DNA of 64,000 nt, from contig NZ_JBHVRO010000004.1 in the NCBI RefSeq assembly GCF_042885655.1, positions 290,268 to 354,267 of the forward strand, read 5' to 3'. The translations under genes and the position numbers were made by a program. Within the stretch, counting starts at the first letter, position 1. Each line of letters starts with the position of its first letter. Origin of the DNA: Psychrobacillus sp042885655 (GTDB lineage Bacteria; Bacillota; Bacilli; Bacillales_A; Planococcaceae). Under the pieces are notes generated by a model. That model was given only the letters and a program-made list of their open reading frames with translations, was not told where the DNA came from and made no database searches. Shown here piece by piece: positions 50,455 through 59,137 of the stretch.

Positions 50455-50512
50455 ACGGTAGTCCACCTACATACAATGAATGAACGCAGTGATAATAGAA
50501 AGGATGGACTGA

Positions 50513-51532
50513 TTGAAAAGCCGATTGGCTAAGTGTTTATTTGCAATAACGATGATCCTGTTACTTTCTGCATGTGGAGCCCAATCCAAAGAAGATGTTT
50601 TAAAAAAGTTGAGTAGTAAATGGGTAGATACGAAAGGGTATGAATTGACTGCGGAAATGAGCATAATGACAGGTCAAGAGCCTAAAATCTATCAAGTGGA
50701 AGTATGGCACACAAAACCAGATTTTTACCGTGTTAAAGTTTCAGATACGAATGACGAAAATACCCAAATGATTGTGCGTAACAAAGAAGGCGTTTTTGTT
50801 GTAACACCTGCATTGAACAAAACATATAAATTTCAAAGTAAATGGCCATCTGAAAATAGCCAAGCCTATTTAATAGGTTCACTGGCACAAGACATTAAAA
50901 AAGATAAATCATCGACGTTCAAAGAAGAAGGCGGCAAATATGTTTTTGAAACAAAAACAAGTAACAATCACAAAAATATGTTGCCAATTCAAAGGATTTA
51001 TATCGATAAAAAGACTTTATTGCCAACACGTGTTTCTATCTTAAATGAAAATAAAGAAGAGCAAATCAATGTTAAGTTTAAACAAGTTACTCTAGGTAAA
51101 GTACACTCTGCTGGAGAATTCAAAATTGAACAAACTCCTACAGGACAAATGGATAAAGGTACAGTAGAAGCATCTGCTGAAATAGACGATCCAGCATTTG
51201 AAACTCATTATCCAATGGTACAATGGGATCAATTGCACTTGTTAGAAGAAAAAGTGCTCGATGTAGATGGAGATAAACGAGTTATTTTAACATATAGTGG
51301 TGACAAGCAGTTTACAATTATACAACAGTTAAGTGATAAGAGCACCTCATCAACCATTCCTGTATTTGCTCCAGGAGATCCTGTTGATTTAGGGTTTGCT
51401 ATTGGTGCGGTAACCGATCAATCTATTGCATGGGAACAAGATGGTATGTCCTTTTACCTTGCTTCCACTTCTTTAACAAAAGAAGAAATGATTGAAGTAG
51501 CCTCTTCCATGTCTACATCTGAATTGAAATGA
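50513..51532 (+). CDS. ydcC: LolA-like outer-membrane-lipoprotein-carrier-type lipoprotein (YdcC)
   Basis: The 339-residue protein has a lipoprotein signal (LAKCLFAITMILLLSAC, modified cysteine in LSAC about residue 21). The rest resembles the LolA/DUF-type fold of B. subtilis YdcC: EDVLKKLSSKWVDTKGYELTAEMSI and VWHTKPDFYRVKVSD. It should sit on the outer face of the membrane. YdcC is sporulation-associated in B. subtilis; no such evidence is seen here. TTG 50513 follows AAAGGATGG. Confidence 0.88.
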   Translation: MKSRLAKCLFAITMILLLSACGAQSKEDVLKKLSSKWVDTKGYELTAEMSIMTGQEPKIYQVEVWHTKPDFYRVKVSDTNDENTQMIVRNKEGVFVVTPALNKTYKFQSKWPSENSQAYLIGSLAQDIKKDKSSTFKEEGGKYVFETKTSNNHKNMLPIQRIYIDKKTLLPTRVSILNENKEEQINVKFKQVTLGKVHSAGEFKIEQTPTGQMDKGTVEASAEIDDPAFETHYPMVQWDQLHLLEEKVLDVDGDKRVILTYSGDKQFTIIQQLSDKSTSSTIPVFAPGDPVDLGFAIGAVTDQSIAWEQDGMSFYLASTSLTKEEMIEVASSMSTSELK

Positions 51533-51601
51533 TTTGTATTGACGTCCACTTCTTCTGAGGAGGATAATAGGTACAAAATTGCTGGGAAAGAAGGAAGTAC
51601 C

Positions 51602-52711
51602 ATGTCGAAAACGTATTACCGGCCAACATTCGTCCATATAAATTTAAAAGCTATAAAATCCAATATTCGAAATTTGAAAAAAATGCTCCCACCACACACA
51701 CAAATAATTGCAGCAATAAAAGCAAACGCATACGGTCATGGTGACATTGAAGTGGCAAAAGCAGCGTTGAGTGCAGGTGCTACACAATTAGCTGTTGCAA
51801 CTCCAGAAGAAGCACTCCGCATAAGAGAGGCAGAAATAACTGCTGAACTTCTTGTTTTGGGGGCTGCATCAGCTTCCTTCTTACAAAAAGCTTCCGAACA
51901 AAATATAACCTTAACAGCTTATTCTCTTGAATGGCTTCAATCTATTCAACATTTTGGTAAACCTTTGAAAGTTCATGTGAAAATTGATAGTGGAATGGGA
52001 AGAATTGGTTTTGTAAAAGAAAATGAATTAAAAGAGGCACTAACTTTTATAAAAGAAAAAAGCTGGATTCAGGTAACTGGTGTATTTACACATTTTTCGA
52101 CAGCGGATGAAGAAGAAGAACAAGAACATTTTAAAACCCAAGTGGAGAGATTTGAAAGATTACTTGCACTATTCGACGAAAAACCTAAAATGGTGCACGC
52201 ATCGAATAGTGCTGCTGTTCTAAGGTACCCCTCACAGTATTGGGATGCTGTACGTTTTGGGATTTCTATGTATGGAATTGCTCCCTCTTCTTTTATAAAT
52301 GGAATACTTCCTTTTCCTTTAGAGCAAGCACTTTCTTTAGAGACCGAAGTAGTACATGTGAAAAAGGTGGAGAAAGGTACTCCGATTGGATATGGGGCAA
52401 AGTACAAGGCTGTTGAAGACGAATGGATAGCGACGCTTCCGATTGGTTATGCAGATGGACTATTACGAAAATTGCATAGTCAATCTGTTTTAGTAAAAGG
52501 AAAAAGAGTATCGATTGTAGGGAAGATATGCATGGATCAATGCATGATTCGACTCCGTGAACCTGTACCTCTTGGAGAAAAAGTGATATTAATAGGAAAA
52601 CAAGGCGCAGAGGAAATTAAAATAGAAGAGTGGGCAAATGTATTGGAAACTATACCTTATGAGATTTGCTGCATGCTATCAAATAGGATTCCTAGAATCT
52701 ATAGTGAATGA
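51602..52711 (+). CDS. alr: Alanine racemase
   Basis: Alr converts L-Ala to D-Ala with pyridoxal phosphate, feeding Ddl. The 369-residue enzyme shows the PLP-lysine motif IIAAIKANAYGHG (lysine about residue 39), HVKIDSGMGRIGF, VHASNSAAVLRYP and GKICMDQCMIRL near the C-terminal tyrosine region (PIGYGAKYK). I use ATG 51602 after AAAGAAGGAAG; an ATG-less extension from 51539 is less likely. Confidence 0.95.
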   Translation: MSKTYYRPTFVHINLKAIKSNIRNLKKMLPPHTQIIAAIKANAYGHGDIEVAKAALSAGATQLAVATPEEALRIREAEITAELLVLGAASASFLQKASEQNITLTAYSLEWLQSIQHFGKPLKVHVKIDSGMGRIGFVKENELKEALTFIKEKSWIQVTGVFTHFSTADEEEEQEHFKTQVERFERLLALFDEKPKMVHASNSAAVLRYPSQYWDAVRFGISMYGIAPSSFINGILPFPLEQALSLETEVVHVKKVEKGTPIGYGAKYKAVEDEWIATLPIGYADGLLRKLHSQSVLVKGKRVSIVGKICMDQCMIRLREPVPLGEKVILIGKQGAEEIKIEEWANVLETIPYEICCMLSNRIPRIYSE

Positions 52712-52841
52712 ATCTCGACAAAATAGTCCTACATGCATAATTTGTCAAATCATTTCTCATTATGTCTTTTATTTAGACTCTAGTAATGGTAAGATGAAGT
52801 ATATTGTCATATAGGGAAATGTTTTGTCGGAGGTGTTTGCT

Positions 52842-53123
52842 GTGGTAAGTGATAAAAAGAAAAAGGAAGCTATTATACAGCTTCCAAAGCAAATGGTTAA
52901 TGAAGGAGTAAAGGTCGTAAAAAAATCATTAACTGGTAGTGAAAAAGTCGGTCGTGTCCAAGCAAATGAGTATTTTAAGAAAGAACAGTCAAATCTTATA
53001 AGAGAAGCGATGATGAAAGGCTATGTTGAAATGTCTCATATAAACTTATCCATTTGTACGGAATGTTTACATGCAGAGTATGAAGCACAACATACTACTG
53101 AGCGACTCGTAAGTGGAGGATGA
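52842..53123 (+). CDS. ndoAI: EndoAI antitoxin (MazE-like), divergent
   Basis: EndoAI neutralises the EndoA ribonuclease. The 93-residue length and the C-terminal part YVEMSHINLSICTECLHAEYEAQHTTERLVSGG match B. subtilis EndoAI well, including the final ERLVSGG. The N-terminal part, which should be a ribbon-helix-helix DNA-binding domain (usually with SRNELI and AxxxY patterns), is unusual here (IIQLPKQMVNEGVKVVKKSLTGSEKVGRVQANEYFKKEQ). The start is GTG 52842 after GGAGGTG. It overlaps the upstream region of ndoA. Confidence 0.88.
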   Translation: MVSDKKKKEAIIQLPKQMVNEGVKVVKKSLTGSEKVGRVQANEYFKKEQSNLIREAMMKGYVEMSHINLSICTECLHAEYEAQHTTERLVSGG

Positions 53124-53127
53124 AAAC

Positions 53128-53478
53128 TTGATCGTAAAACGTGGGGACGTTTTTTTCGCAGATTTATCACCGGTAATCGGGTCTGAGCAAGGGGGAACCA
53201 GACCCGTTTTGGTGATTCAGAATGATATTGGTAATCGATTTAGTCCTACTGTTATTATTGCGGCAATAACTGCACAAATACAAAAAGCAAAATTGCCAAC
53301 ACATGTTGAAATAAATGCAAAGCAGTATGACTTCGAACGTGATTCTGTTATCTTATTAGAACAATTGCGAACAATAGATAAATCACGTCTAACCGATAAA
53401 ATTACGCATCTTGATGAGGATGTAATGTACCAAGTAGATCATGCATTAGGAATAAGCTTAGGAATTGTAAAATTTTAA
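53128..53478 (+). CDS. ndoA: EndoA mRNA interferase toxin (MazF/PemK family)
   Basis: EndoA cleaves single-stranded RNA at UACAU-type sites in B. subtilis. This 116-residue copy is nearly identical in pattern: MIVKRGDVFFADLSPVIGSEQGG, the catalytic R25 in TRPVLVIQND and T48 in AAITAQIQKAKLPTHVE. The start TTG 53128 is 9 nt from GGAGG inside the end of ndoAI's context. It closes the alr-ndoAI-ndoA unit with a terminator. Confidence 0.96.
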   Translation: MIVKRGDVFFADLSPVIGSEQGGTRPVLVIQNDIGNRFSPTVIIAAITAQIQKAKLPTHVEINAKQYDFERDSVILLEQLRTIDKSRLTDKITHLDEDVMYQVDHALGISLGIVKF

Positions 53479-53487
53479 TACATAGGT

Positions 53488-53530
53488 AAAAACACAGTGT
53501 GCAGCCGACAAAGGCACATTGTGTTTTTTT
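53488..53530 (+). terminator. Terminator of alr-ndoAI-ndoA
   Basis: AACACAGTGTGC pairs with GCACATTGTGTT, followed by eight T. Confidence 0.85.
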
Positions 53531-53552
53531 TATTAATCATGGACCTTTGTAC

Positions 53553-53660
53553 AAGGATCCCGTTTCAAGCTGACGCTTTCCGCGGGCGTTGTCTTAGTCT
53601 CCTCGTTTCACTGCGGGGTCTTCGACGAACGACTGATCCCGCAGGAGTCGCCGCTTTACA
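53553..53660. repeat. Dispersed repeat, family B, copy 2
   Basis: ACGCTTTCCGCGGGCGTTG, AGTCTCCTCGTTTCACTGC, GGGGTCTTC and GATCCCGCAGGAGTCGCCGC, a GC-rich block in a gene-free gap between ndoA and rsbR. An inverted copy follows about 180 nt later. I recognise this type of sequence from other Bacillales genomes. Confidence 0.8.
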
Positions 53661-53841
53661 CTTCATCTATCCAGCTTACCGGGATGGATTCATTGTTCTT
53701 TCTATTCAATACTCTAAGGGAGTGCCCTAGGAGACGTTTTTTTCTGCCATGCAAACATCGGAAGCTATTTCCTTTTGGACAGTTGTTTTCTATCACTTTT
53801 CACAAATATATCCATCTCAAATAGTGTGCAAGTTAATTGAA

Positions 53842-53955
53842 GCGAAGGCGGCGACTTCTGCGGGAATAGCATGAGCTGAAGGCCCCACAGGAACGCAGTG
53901 ACGAGGAGACTGAAGCCATGCCCGCGAAAAGCGCCCGCCATAGCGGAAATCATCG
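53842..53955. repeat. Dispersed repeat, family B, copy 3 (inverted)
   Basis: GGCGGCGACTTCTGCGGGAA, CTGAAGGCCCCACAG, GACGAGGAGACTGAAGCC and CCCGCGAAAAGCGCCCGCC are the reverse complement of copy 2, with a 180-nt spacer. A tail GGCGACTTTTTGCCCGGG at about 53990-54007 resembles that near 41110-41130. Confidence 0.8.
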
Positions 53956-54095
53956 GTATTTCTACGGTAACTCATCTTAATTGGAGCAGGCGACTTTTTG
54001 CCCGGGTTTTCTTAACTAGCAAAATAGATGTAAAATAAGAAGATATTCGCTACAATATAAATACTAGTATTAGCTGAGGAGATGGATTCGTAATT

Positions 54096-54923
54096 ATGAA
54101 CAAACAAATCGAGTCATATATTCATGATAATATAGATGAAATATTGGAGAAATGGAAAATAAAAATGGAAGACGAAGAAGACGATCGATTCTTTCAAATT
54201 ATGTCAGACAAAGTTATAGATAATATAGTTCGTGAATTTGGTGAGTTAATGATTTCAAGTTTAACAGAAAGTAAAGAGACTTATATGGAGAAGTTAAATG
54301 ATTTTGCTGTCCAAGTTGTTCGTTATGGCTGGTCTATATCATTTGTTCTAAAAGCACTCACTAATTTTTCAGAAGTAATATATGAAAAAATGGATGAAGT
54401 AGGTTACTTAAATGACCGAAGTATTAAGTCACATAGAGAAATATTAACAAATTGGATAACACCGCTTAATCATAGCATTGTCGATGCGTATTCAAAGGTT
54501 TGGGAAAAAACAGTTCACTTGCAAAAAATAGCTTTACAAGAACTTTCGGCATCATTAATTCCTGTATTCGATAAAATATCTGTTATGCCATTAGTAGGTA
54601 CAATCGATACAGAACGTGCAAAGTTAATTATGGAAAACCTATTACAAGGTGTTGTGAAGCACAGAGCGGAAGTCGTGTTGCTTGATATAACCGGAGTTCC
54701 TGTAGTAGATACAATGGTAGCTCATCATATCATTCAAGCGGCGGATGCTGTTCGTCTAGTAGGGGCAAAATGTATGTTAGTTGGTATTAGGCCAGAAATT
54801 GCACAGACAATTGTAACGTTAGGTATAAATTTAAATGATTTTACTACGACAAGTACAATGCAACGAGGAATGGAACAAGCTTTGGCATTGACTAATAGAG
54901 CTATAGTAGAGGTGAACTCATAA
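54096..54923 (+). CDS. rsbR: Stressosome protein RsbR
   Basis: RsbR is part of the stressosome that holds RsbT and releases it under environmental stress. The 275-residue protein has a globin-like N-terminal domain (about residues 1-140, partly helical) and a C-terminal STAS domain (about 155-265: VVLLDITGVPVVDTMVAHHIIQAADAVRLVGAKCMLVGIRPEIAQTIVTLGINL) with the conserved phosphorylatable threonine in ITGVPVVDT. It overlaps rsbS by 1 nt and starts the sigma-B operon. Two inverted repeats lie upstream, not a compact promoter. Confidence 0.95.
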   Translation: MNKQIESYIHDNIDEILEKWKIKMEDEEDDRFFQIMSDKVIDNIVREFGELMISSLTESKETYMEKLNDFAVQVVRYGWSISFVLKALTNFSEVIYEKMDEVGYLNDRSIKSHREILTNWITPLNHSIVDAYSKVWEKTVHLQKIALQELSASLIPVFDKISVMPLVGTIDTERAKLIMENLLQGVVKHRAEVVLLDITGVPVVDTMVAHHIIQAADAVRLVGAKCMLVGIRPEIAQTIVTLGINLNDFTTTSTMQRGMEQALALTNRAIVEVNS

Positions 54924-55285
54924 TGATGACTAGAATACCAATATTAAAACTAAGAGAATGTCTTATTGTTTCTATTCAATGGGAACTAGATGACCAAACT
55001 GCTATAGCATTTCAAGAGGACTTATTGGACAAGCTCCATTCTACTGCTGCAAGAGGGGTTGTATTAGATTTAACACCAATCGATTTTATTGATTCCTTCA
55101 TTGCAAAAGTGCTTGGCGATGTAATTAGTATGTCAGGTCTTATGGGAGCAAAGGTTGTTATTACAGGAATTCAACCTGCTGTTGCCATTACACTAATCGA
55201 ATTAGGTATAAGGTTAGAAAACGTAGTAACAGCTCTAGACTTAGAAAATGGATTGGAAAAACTAGAACGAGAATTGGAGGACTAA
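54923..55285 (+). CDS. rsbS: Stressosome antagonist RsbS
   Basis: RsbS binds RsbT until phosphorylated by it. The 120-residue single STAS domain shows TPIDFIDSFIAKVLGDVISMSGLMGAKVVITGIQPAVAITLIELGI, with the phosphoserine in IDSF near residue 59. It overlaps rsbR and is followed closely by rsbT. Confidence 0.95.
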   Translation: MMTRIPILKLRECLIVSIQWELDDQTAIAFQEDLLDKLHSTAARGVVLDLTPIDFIDSFIAKVLGDVISMSGLMGAKVVITGIQPAVAITLIELGIRLENVVTALDLENGLEKLERELED

Positions 55286-55291
55286 TTCATT

Positions 55292-55693
55292 ATGAACTTA
55301 AAGTCTTCTGTCGATATTATATCAGAGTGGGACATTGTTGCTGCTAGACAGCTTGGAAGAAATGAAGCAAAAGAAGTTGGCTTCGGAACGGTGGATCAAG
55401 CTAGAATTACAACAGCAATCAGTGAACTTGCTCGTAATATTTATTTATATGCTGGAAAAGGTAATATAGAAATCAAACAAATTACAGAAGGCAATCTTAC
55501 AGGGTTGTTAGTCATTGCATCGGATAAAGGACCAGGAATATCAGACGTACGAAAAGTAATGGAAGATGGTTATACAACATCAGGTGGCCTTGGTGCAGGT
55601 TTACCAGGGGTAAAGCGTTTAATGGATGATTTTAAAATTGAAACAGCTTTAGGAGAGGGCACTACGATTAGTGCTAAAAAGTGGCTTAGATAG
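55292..55693 (+). CDS. rsbT: Serine kinase RsbT
   Basis: RsbT phosphorylates RsbS and RsbR and, when freed, activates the phosphatase RsbU. The 133-residue GHKL-fold kinase shows TAISELARNIYLYAGKG (N box), ASDKGPGI (G1) and TSGGLGAGLPGVKRLMD (G2). It lies 6 nt after rsbS. Confidence 0.95.
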   Translation: MNLKSSVDIISEWDIVAARQLGRNEAKEVGFGTVDQARITTAISELARNIYLYAGKGNIEIKQITEGNLTGLLVIASDKGPGISDVRKVMEDGYTTSGGLGAGLPGVKRLMDDFKIETALGEGTTISAKKWLR

Positions 55694-55708
55694 GAGGTGA
55701 GATGAGTC

Positions 55709-56707
55709 ATGCCTCAAGAATTTAAAAGACAATATAAAGAAATATTAAAACAATATACTTTAAGACAGACAGAACATAACCTGTATGAAGGCCAGAACTT
55801 CAGTAGACAATTAATTCAAAAGAATATTTCTCCAGAAGAGGTAATTAGCATACATAAGGCATCTCTAGAAGAAATAATTCCCGACTTGCCGGAGAATGTC
55901 TCTCATTCTTTTGATTTATTAATAGAAGTGATGATTCGATACGGATTGGCGTTAAAAGAACATCAAGCATTAATTAAAAAGCAAGAAGATTTTAAAGTGG
56001 AAATCGAACTTGCTTCAAATGTACAACAGACTTTACTTAAAACGAAAATACCCAGCATGAATGGTTTAGATATTGGTATGATTTCAGTTCCAGCACAAGA
56101 GATGAACGGAGATTATGCCTATTTTTTAAATGATGAGACAAGTGTAGGAGTTGCAGTTGCAGACGTTATAGGAAAGGGAATTCCAGCTGCACTATGTATG
56201 TCGATGATTAAATATGGCATGGACAGTTTAACAGGAGCTAAAACCGATCCTGTCATTGTTTTAGATGTTATTAATAGAATTGTTGAGAAAAGTGTAAGTG
56301 ACTCCATGTTCATATCGATGTTCTATGGAACTTATGATACAGCGAAAAGCGAGTTTACATATGCATCGGCGGGACATGAACCTCCTCTTTTTTACTGTGC
56401 AAAGAGTAATTGTTTTACCGAGTTACAAACGAAAGGTTTGTTGCTTGGAGTTATACCCAACGTAAAATACGAACAGCGTTCAGTTGTATTTGATAAGGGC
56501 GATTTTGTTGTGATGATGACCGATGGAGTAACAGAATGTCGTTCAAAAGAGGGTTTCATTGAACAACAAACTATAATGGACATTATTGAAAGTGTACGAG
56601 ATGAATCTGCTCAAACAATGGTAGAATATGTATTCAACAAATTAGAGGAATTACAAGATTTTGAGCAACGTGATGATTTTACACTTGTCATTTTCAAAAA
56701 AGTATAA
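55709..56707 (+). CDS. rsbU: Sigma-B activating phosphatase RsbU
   Basis: RsbU dephosphorylates RsbV so that RsbV can bind RsbW. The 332-residue protein has an N-terminal RsbT-binding domain (about residues 1-85) and a PP2C/SpoIIE-like domain (about 115-332), with MNGDYAYFL, VADVIGKGIPAALCMSMIKY, YASAGHEPPLF and VMMTDGVTECRS motifs. ATG 55709 follows GGAGGTGA. A terminator-like hairpin follows the gene. Confidence 0.95.
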   Translation: MPQEFKRQYKEILKQYTLRQTEHNLYEGQNFSRQLIQKNISPEEVISIHKASLEEIIPDLPENVSHSFDLLIEVMIRYGLALKEHQALIKKQEDFKVEIELASNVQQTLLKTKIPSMNGLDIGMISVPAQEMNGDYAYFLNDETSVGVAVADVIGKGIPAALCMSMIKYGMDSLTGAKTDPVIVLDVINRIVEKSVSDSMFISMFYGTYDTAKSEFTYASAGHEPPLFYCAKSNCFTELQTKGLLLGVIPNVKYEQRSVVFDKGDFVVMMTDGVTECRSKEGFIEQQTIMDIIESVRDESAQTMVEYVFNKLEELQDFEQRDDFTLVIFKKV

Positions 56708-56750
56708 GCTCATTTAGTTAAAGTTTTTTCTAAGTCTATAGATGTAAAAA

Positions 56751-56787
56751 AGTAGTTCATCGTGCAAGCGCGATGTACTGTTTTTTT
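56751..56787 (+). terminator. Hairpin after rsbU
   Basis: AGTtCATCG pairs with CGATGtACT (one mismatch), followed by seven T. The segment CGTGCAAGCGCGATGT also occurs near 7422. Confidence 0.6.
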
Positions 56788-56857
56788 ATAAAATGAGAAA
56801 GACTTTTCTTTAAATTTCATTTCAGAGATTGGCACTTGAGCATTTCTTATAATAAAT

Positions 56858-56883
56858 GTTTATCACTAGCTTTGATGGGGTAT
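56858..56883 (+). promoter_or_regulatory. Sigma-B promoter of rsbV-rsbW-sigB-rsbX
   Basis: GTTTAT (56858-56863), a 14-nt spacer and GGGTAT (56878-56883) match the sigma-B consensus closely. The position before rsbV is the same as in B. subtilis, where it gives autoregulation of sigma-B. Confidence 0.9.
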
Positions 56884-56919
56884 AGAATACTATATATAGC
56901 GAAGACGGGGGATAATGCA

Positions 56920-57264
56920 ATGAATATTTCAGTAAAATTATTACAAGAAAATACGCGTGTTAAAGGTTTTATTACAGGAGAAATCGATGCCTTTACAGCG
57001 CCAGTTCTCAGAGAGAGATTAGCAGAGATCCAATTAACCGAAAATCTTAATATAGAATTGAATTTAAAAGATGTTTCTTATATGGATAGTACAGGATTAG
57101 GTGTATTTGTTGGTTTTTATAAAAGCGTAATAGCTTCTAATAGTCATTTAGTATTAACCGGTCTTTCATCGAGATTAAAACGATTGTTTGATATAACCGG
57201 TTTAGGTGAAATTATGGATATTCAAACAGCAAGTGAAGAGGTGAAAATAGATGAAACCGTTTGA
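56920..57264 (+). CDS. rsbV: Anti-anti-sigma factor RsbV
   Basis: Unphosphorylated RsbV binds RsbW and frees sigma-B. The 114-residue STAS protein shows SYMDSTGLGVFVGFYK with phosphorylation site S57. The ATG at 56920 follows GGGGGA; the upstream in-frame start at 56836 has no ribosome site and overlaps the promoter. Confidence 0.95.
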   Translation: MNISVKLLQENTRVKGFITGEIDAFTAPVLRERLAEIQLTENLNIELNLKDVSYMDSTGLGVFVGFYKSVIASNSHLVLTGLSSRLKRLFDITGLGEIMDIQTASEEVKIDETV

Positions 57265-57721
57265 TTATGTGGAAATCCGACTGCCCGCAAAACCACAATA
57301 TGTTAGTGTTGCACGTTTGACAATTTCAGGCTTAGCAAATCGAATTGGATTTACATATGACGAGATTGAAGATTTGAAAATAGCCACAAGTGAAGCTATT
57401 ACAAACGCTGTCCAACATGCATACGTCGATAATGAAGAAGGAGAAGTGGTTATCGGATGTGCAATATATGAAGAAAAAATGGAAATTATGGTGGCGGATC
57501 ATGGGAAGAGTTTTGATTTTGAAGAGACAAAAGCAAAAGTTGGTCCCTATCATGATTTAGAAGAAGGGTCGTTTCTAAGAGAAGGCGGTTTAGGTTTATA
57601 TTTAATCGAGACGTTAATGGATGAAGTAAAAGTCCATCACCAAGAAGGTGTAACTGTATTTATGACGAAGTATGTCGGAGTAGAGCAGGTGGATGAAAAT
57701 GTCGAACACATCACATCTTAA
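57251..57721 (+). CDS. rsbW: Anti-sigma-B factor and kinase RsbW
   Basis: RsbW either holds sigma-B or phosphorylates RsbV. The 156-residue GHKL kinase shows ATSEAITNAVQHAY (N box), VADHGKSFDFEE (G1) and LREGGLGLYLIETLMDEV (G2). It overlaps rsbV and sigB, consistent with coupled translation. Confidence 0.95.
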   Translation: MKPFDYVEIRLPAKPQYVSVARLTISGLANRIGFTYDEIEDLKIATSEAITNAVQHAYVDNEEGEVVIGCAIYEEKMEIMVADHGKSFDFEETKAKVGPYHDLEEGSFLREGGLGLYLIETLMDEVKVHHQEGVTVFMTKYVGVEQVDENVEHITS

Positions 57722-58484
57722 CAGGCAATCCAAAGAACAAATATTAGAATGGATTGAAGAATATCAACAGACCGAGAGCGATGAGGCCCAAACCAAACTA
57801 GTGTTAAATTATAAAAGGTTGGTTGAATCTATCGCTCGAAAATATTCAAATGGTAAATCACACCACGAGGATATAGTACAAGTAGGGATGCTAGGTCTTT
57901 TAGGGGCAATCAGAAGATATGATCCAACTATTGGGAAAAGCTTCGAAGCGTTTGCTATCCCTACAATTATCGGTGAAATAAAACGGTTCTTGCGGGATAA
58001 GACTTGGGCGGTACATGTCCCAAGAAGAATTAAGGAACTTGGTCCACGTATAAGAGCAGCTGTAGAAACTTTAACAGTCGAATATCAACGTTCACCATTA
58101 GTGCAGGAAATAGCTGACTTTTTGGGGGAAGAAGTGGAAAATGTCTTAGAAGCCATGGAAATGAGTAAGAGTTATCAAGCGCTATCGATGGATCATTCGT
58201 TGGACTCAGATTCAGACGGCGGCACTATTACACTGTTTGATGTTATCGGGAGAGCAGATGGAGAATTCGAAAAAACAGATCAGCGTTTACTGGTATCTAA
58301 TGCTCTCAGCATACTATCAGATCGTGAGAAAGAAATAATTCAGCTTACATACATGGAGCAGCTAAGTCAAAAAGAAACAGGCGAACGATTAGGTATTTCT
58401 CAAATGCATGTTTCAAGAATTCAAAGAAAAGCAATAAAAAAATTGCAAGAAGCAATTTTAGCGTCAGGTGGATTAAAACAGTGA
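57693..58484 (+). CDS. sigB: RNA polymerase general stress sigma factor sigma-B
   Basis: The 263-residue sigma-70 family protein directs the general stress regulon. Region 2 is seen in YKRLVESIARKYSNGKSHHEDIVQVGMLGLLGAIRRYDPTIG, region 3 around LGPRIRAAVETLTVEYQRSP, and region 4 as LSDREKEIIQLTYMEQLSQKETGERLGISQMHVSRIQRKAIKKL. It starts within rsbW. Confidence 0.97.
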   Translation: MKMSNTSHLNRQSKEQILEWIEEYQQTESDEAQTKLVLNYKRLVESIARKYSNGKSHHEDIVQVGMLGLLGAIRRYDPTIGKSFEAFAIPTIIGEIKRFLRDKTWAVHVPRRIKELGPRIRAAVETLTVEYQRSPLVQEIADFLGEEVENVLEAMEMSKSYQALSMDHSLDSDSDGGTITLFDVIGRADGEFEKTDQRLLVSNALSILSDREKEIIQLTYMEQLSQKETGERLGISQMHVSRIQRKAIKKLQEAILASGGLKQ

Positions 58485-59077
58485 AAATATTTTCAGATGA
58501 AAAGGTAGAAATGTATGTGTATCAAGAAGCAAAGACCGGAAATTTGGAATCTGGAGACACATATTATATTGATCAAAAAGAAGATTATTTAATTTGTGCC
58601 ATTGCAGATGGATTGGGTAATGGACCAGTTGCCAAAGAGTCTGCGGATATTATGCCGGAAATTTTAGCGAAATACCCAAAGGAGTCGATAGATAGTCTAC
58701 TTATACGTTGCAATGAATTAATGCTCCAAAAAAGAGGAGCCGCTGTAGCTATTGTGAAGGTAGATTATAAATTACAAACAATATCCTATAGCTGTGTGGG
58801 AAATATCAAATTTTATATGTACCAAAGTGAAACAGATAAAATGATCTATCCTTTACCAGTTATGGGTTACCTATCTGGAAGAAAGCAAAAGCTTCACACA
58901 CAAACATATCCTTATAACAAAAATGACTTATTTTTATTGCATTCTGACGGTGTAAACTTGAAAAGTCCAAAAGCATTGATTAAACAATCGGTTAATGCAC
59001 GATGCTTATACAAAGCTGTACTCGACGATATCGAACACGGCGATGATGCAACATTTATTACAGGAAGCTTACTCTAG
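58481..59077 (+). CDS. rsbX: Serine phosphatase RsbX
   Basis: RsbX dephosphorylates RsbS and RsbR, resetting the stressosome. The 198-residue PP2C-type phosphatase shows ICAIADGLGNGPVAKESADIMPEILAKYP and LFLLHSDGVNLKSP. The GTG start at 58481 overlaps the sigB stop by 4 nt. It is the last gene of the operon. Confidence 0.93.
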   Translation: MKIFSDEKVEMYVYQEAKTGNLESGDTYYIDQKEDYLICAIADGLGNGPVAKESADIMPEILAKYPKESIDSLLIRCNELMLQKRGAAVAIVKVDYKLQTISYSCVGNIKFYMYQSETDKMIYPLPVMGYLSGRKQKLHTQTYPYNKNDLFLLHSDGVNLKSPKALIKQSVNARCLYKAVLDDIEHGDDATFITGSLL

Positions 59078-59101
59078 TTAAATATTGGGTAAGCTTTTTT
59101 A
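59066..59101 (+). terminator. Terminator of the sigma-B operon
   Basis: AAGCTTAC pairs with GTAAGCTT, overlapping the end of rsbX, followed by T. Confidence 0.75.
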
Positions 59102-59137
59102 TGTTAAAATAAATAATAAGGAAAGGGTGTGTTTGTT

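Noticed and set aside
53497..53953. ORFs across the ndoA-rsbR gap (53497-53730 and 53765-53953)
   Set aside because: They run through the GC-rich family B repeats, in opposite directions, without ribosome sites.
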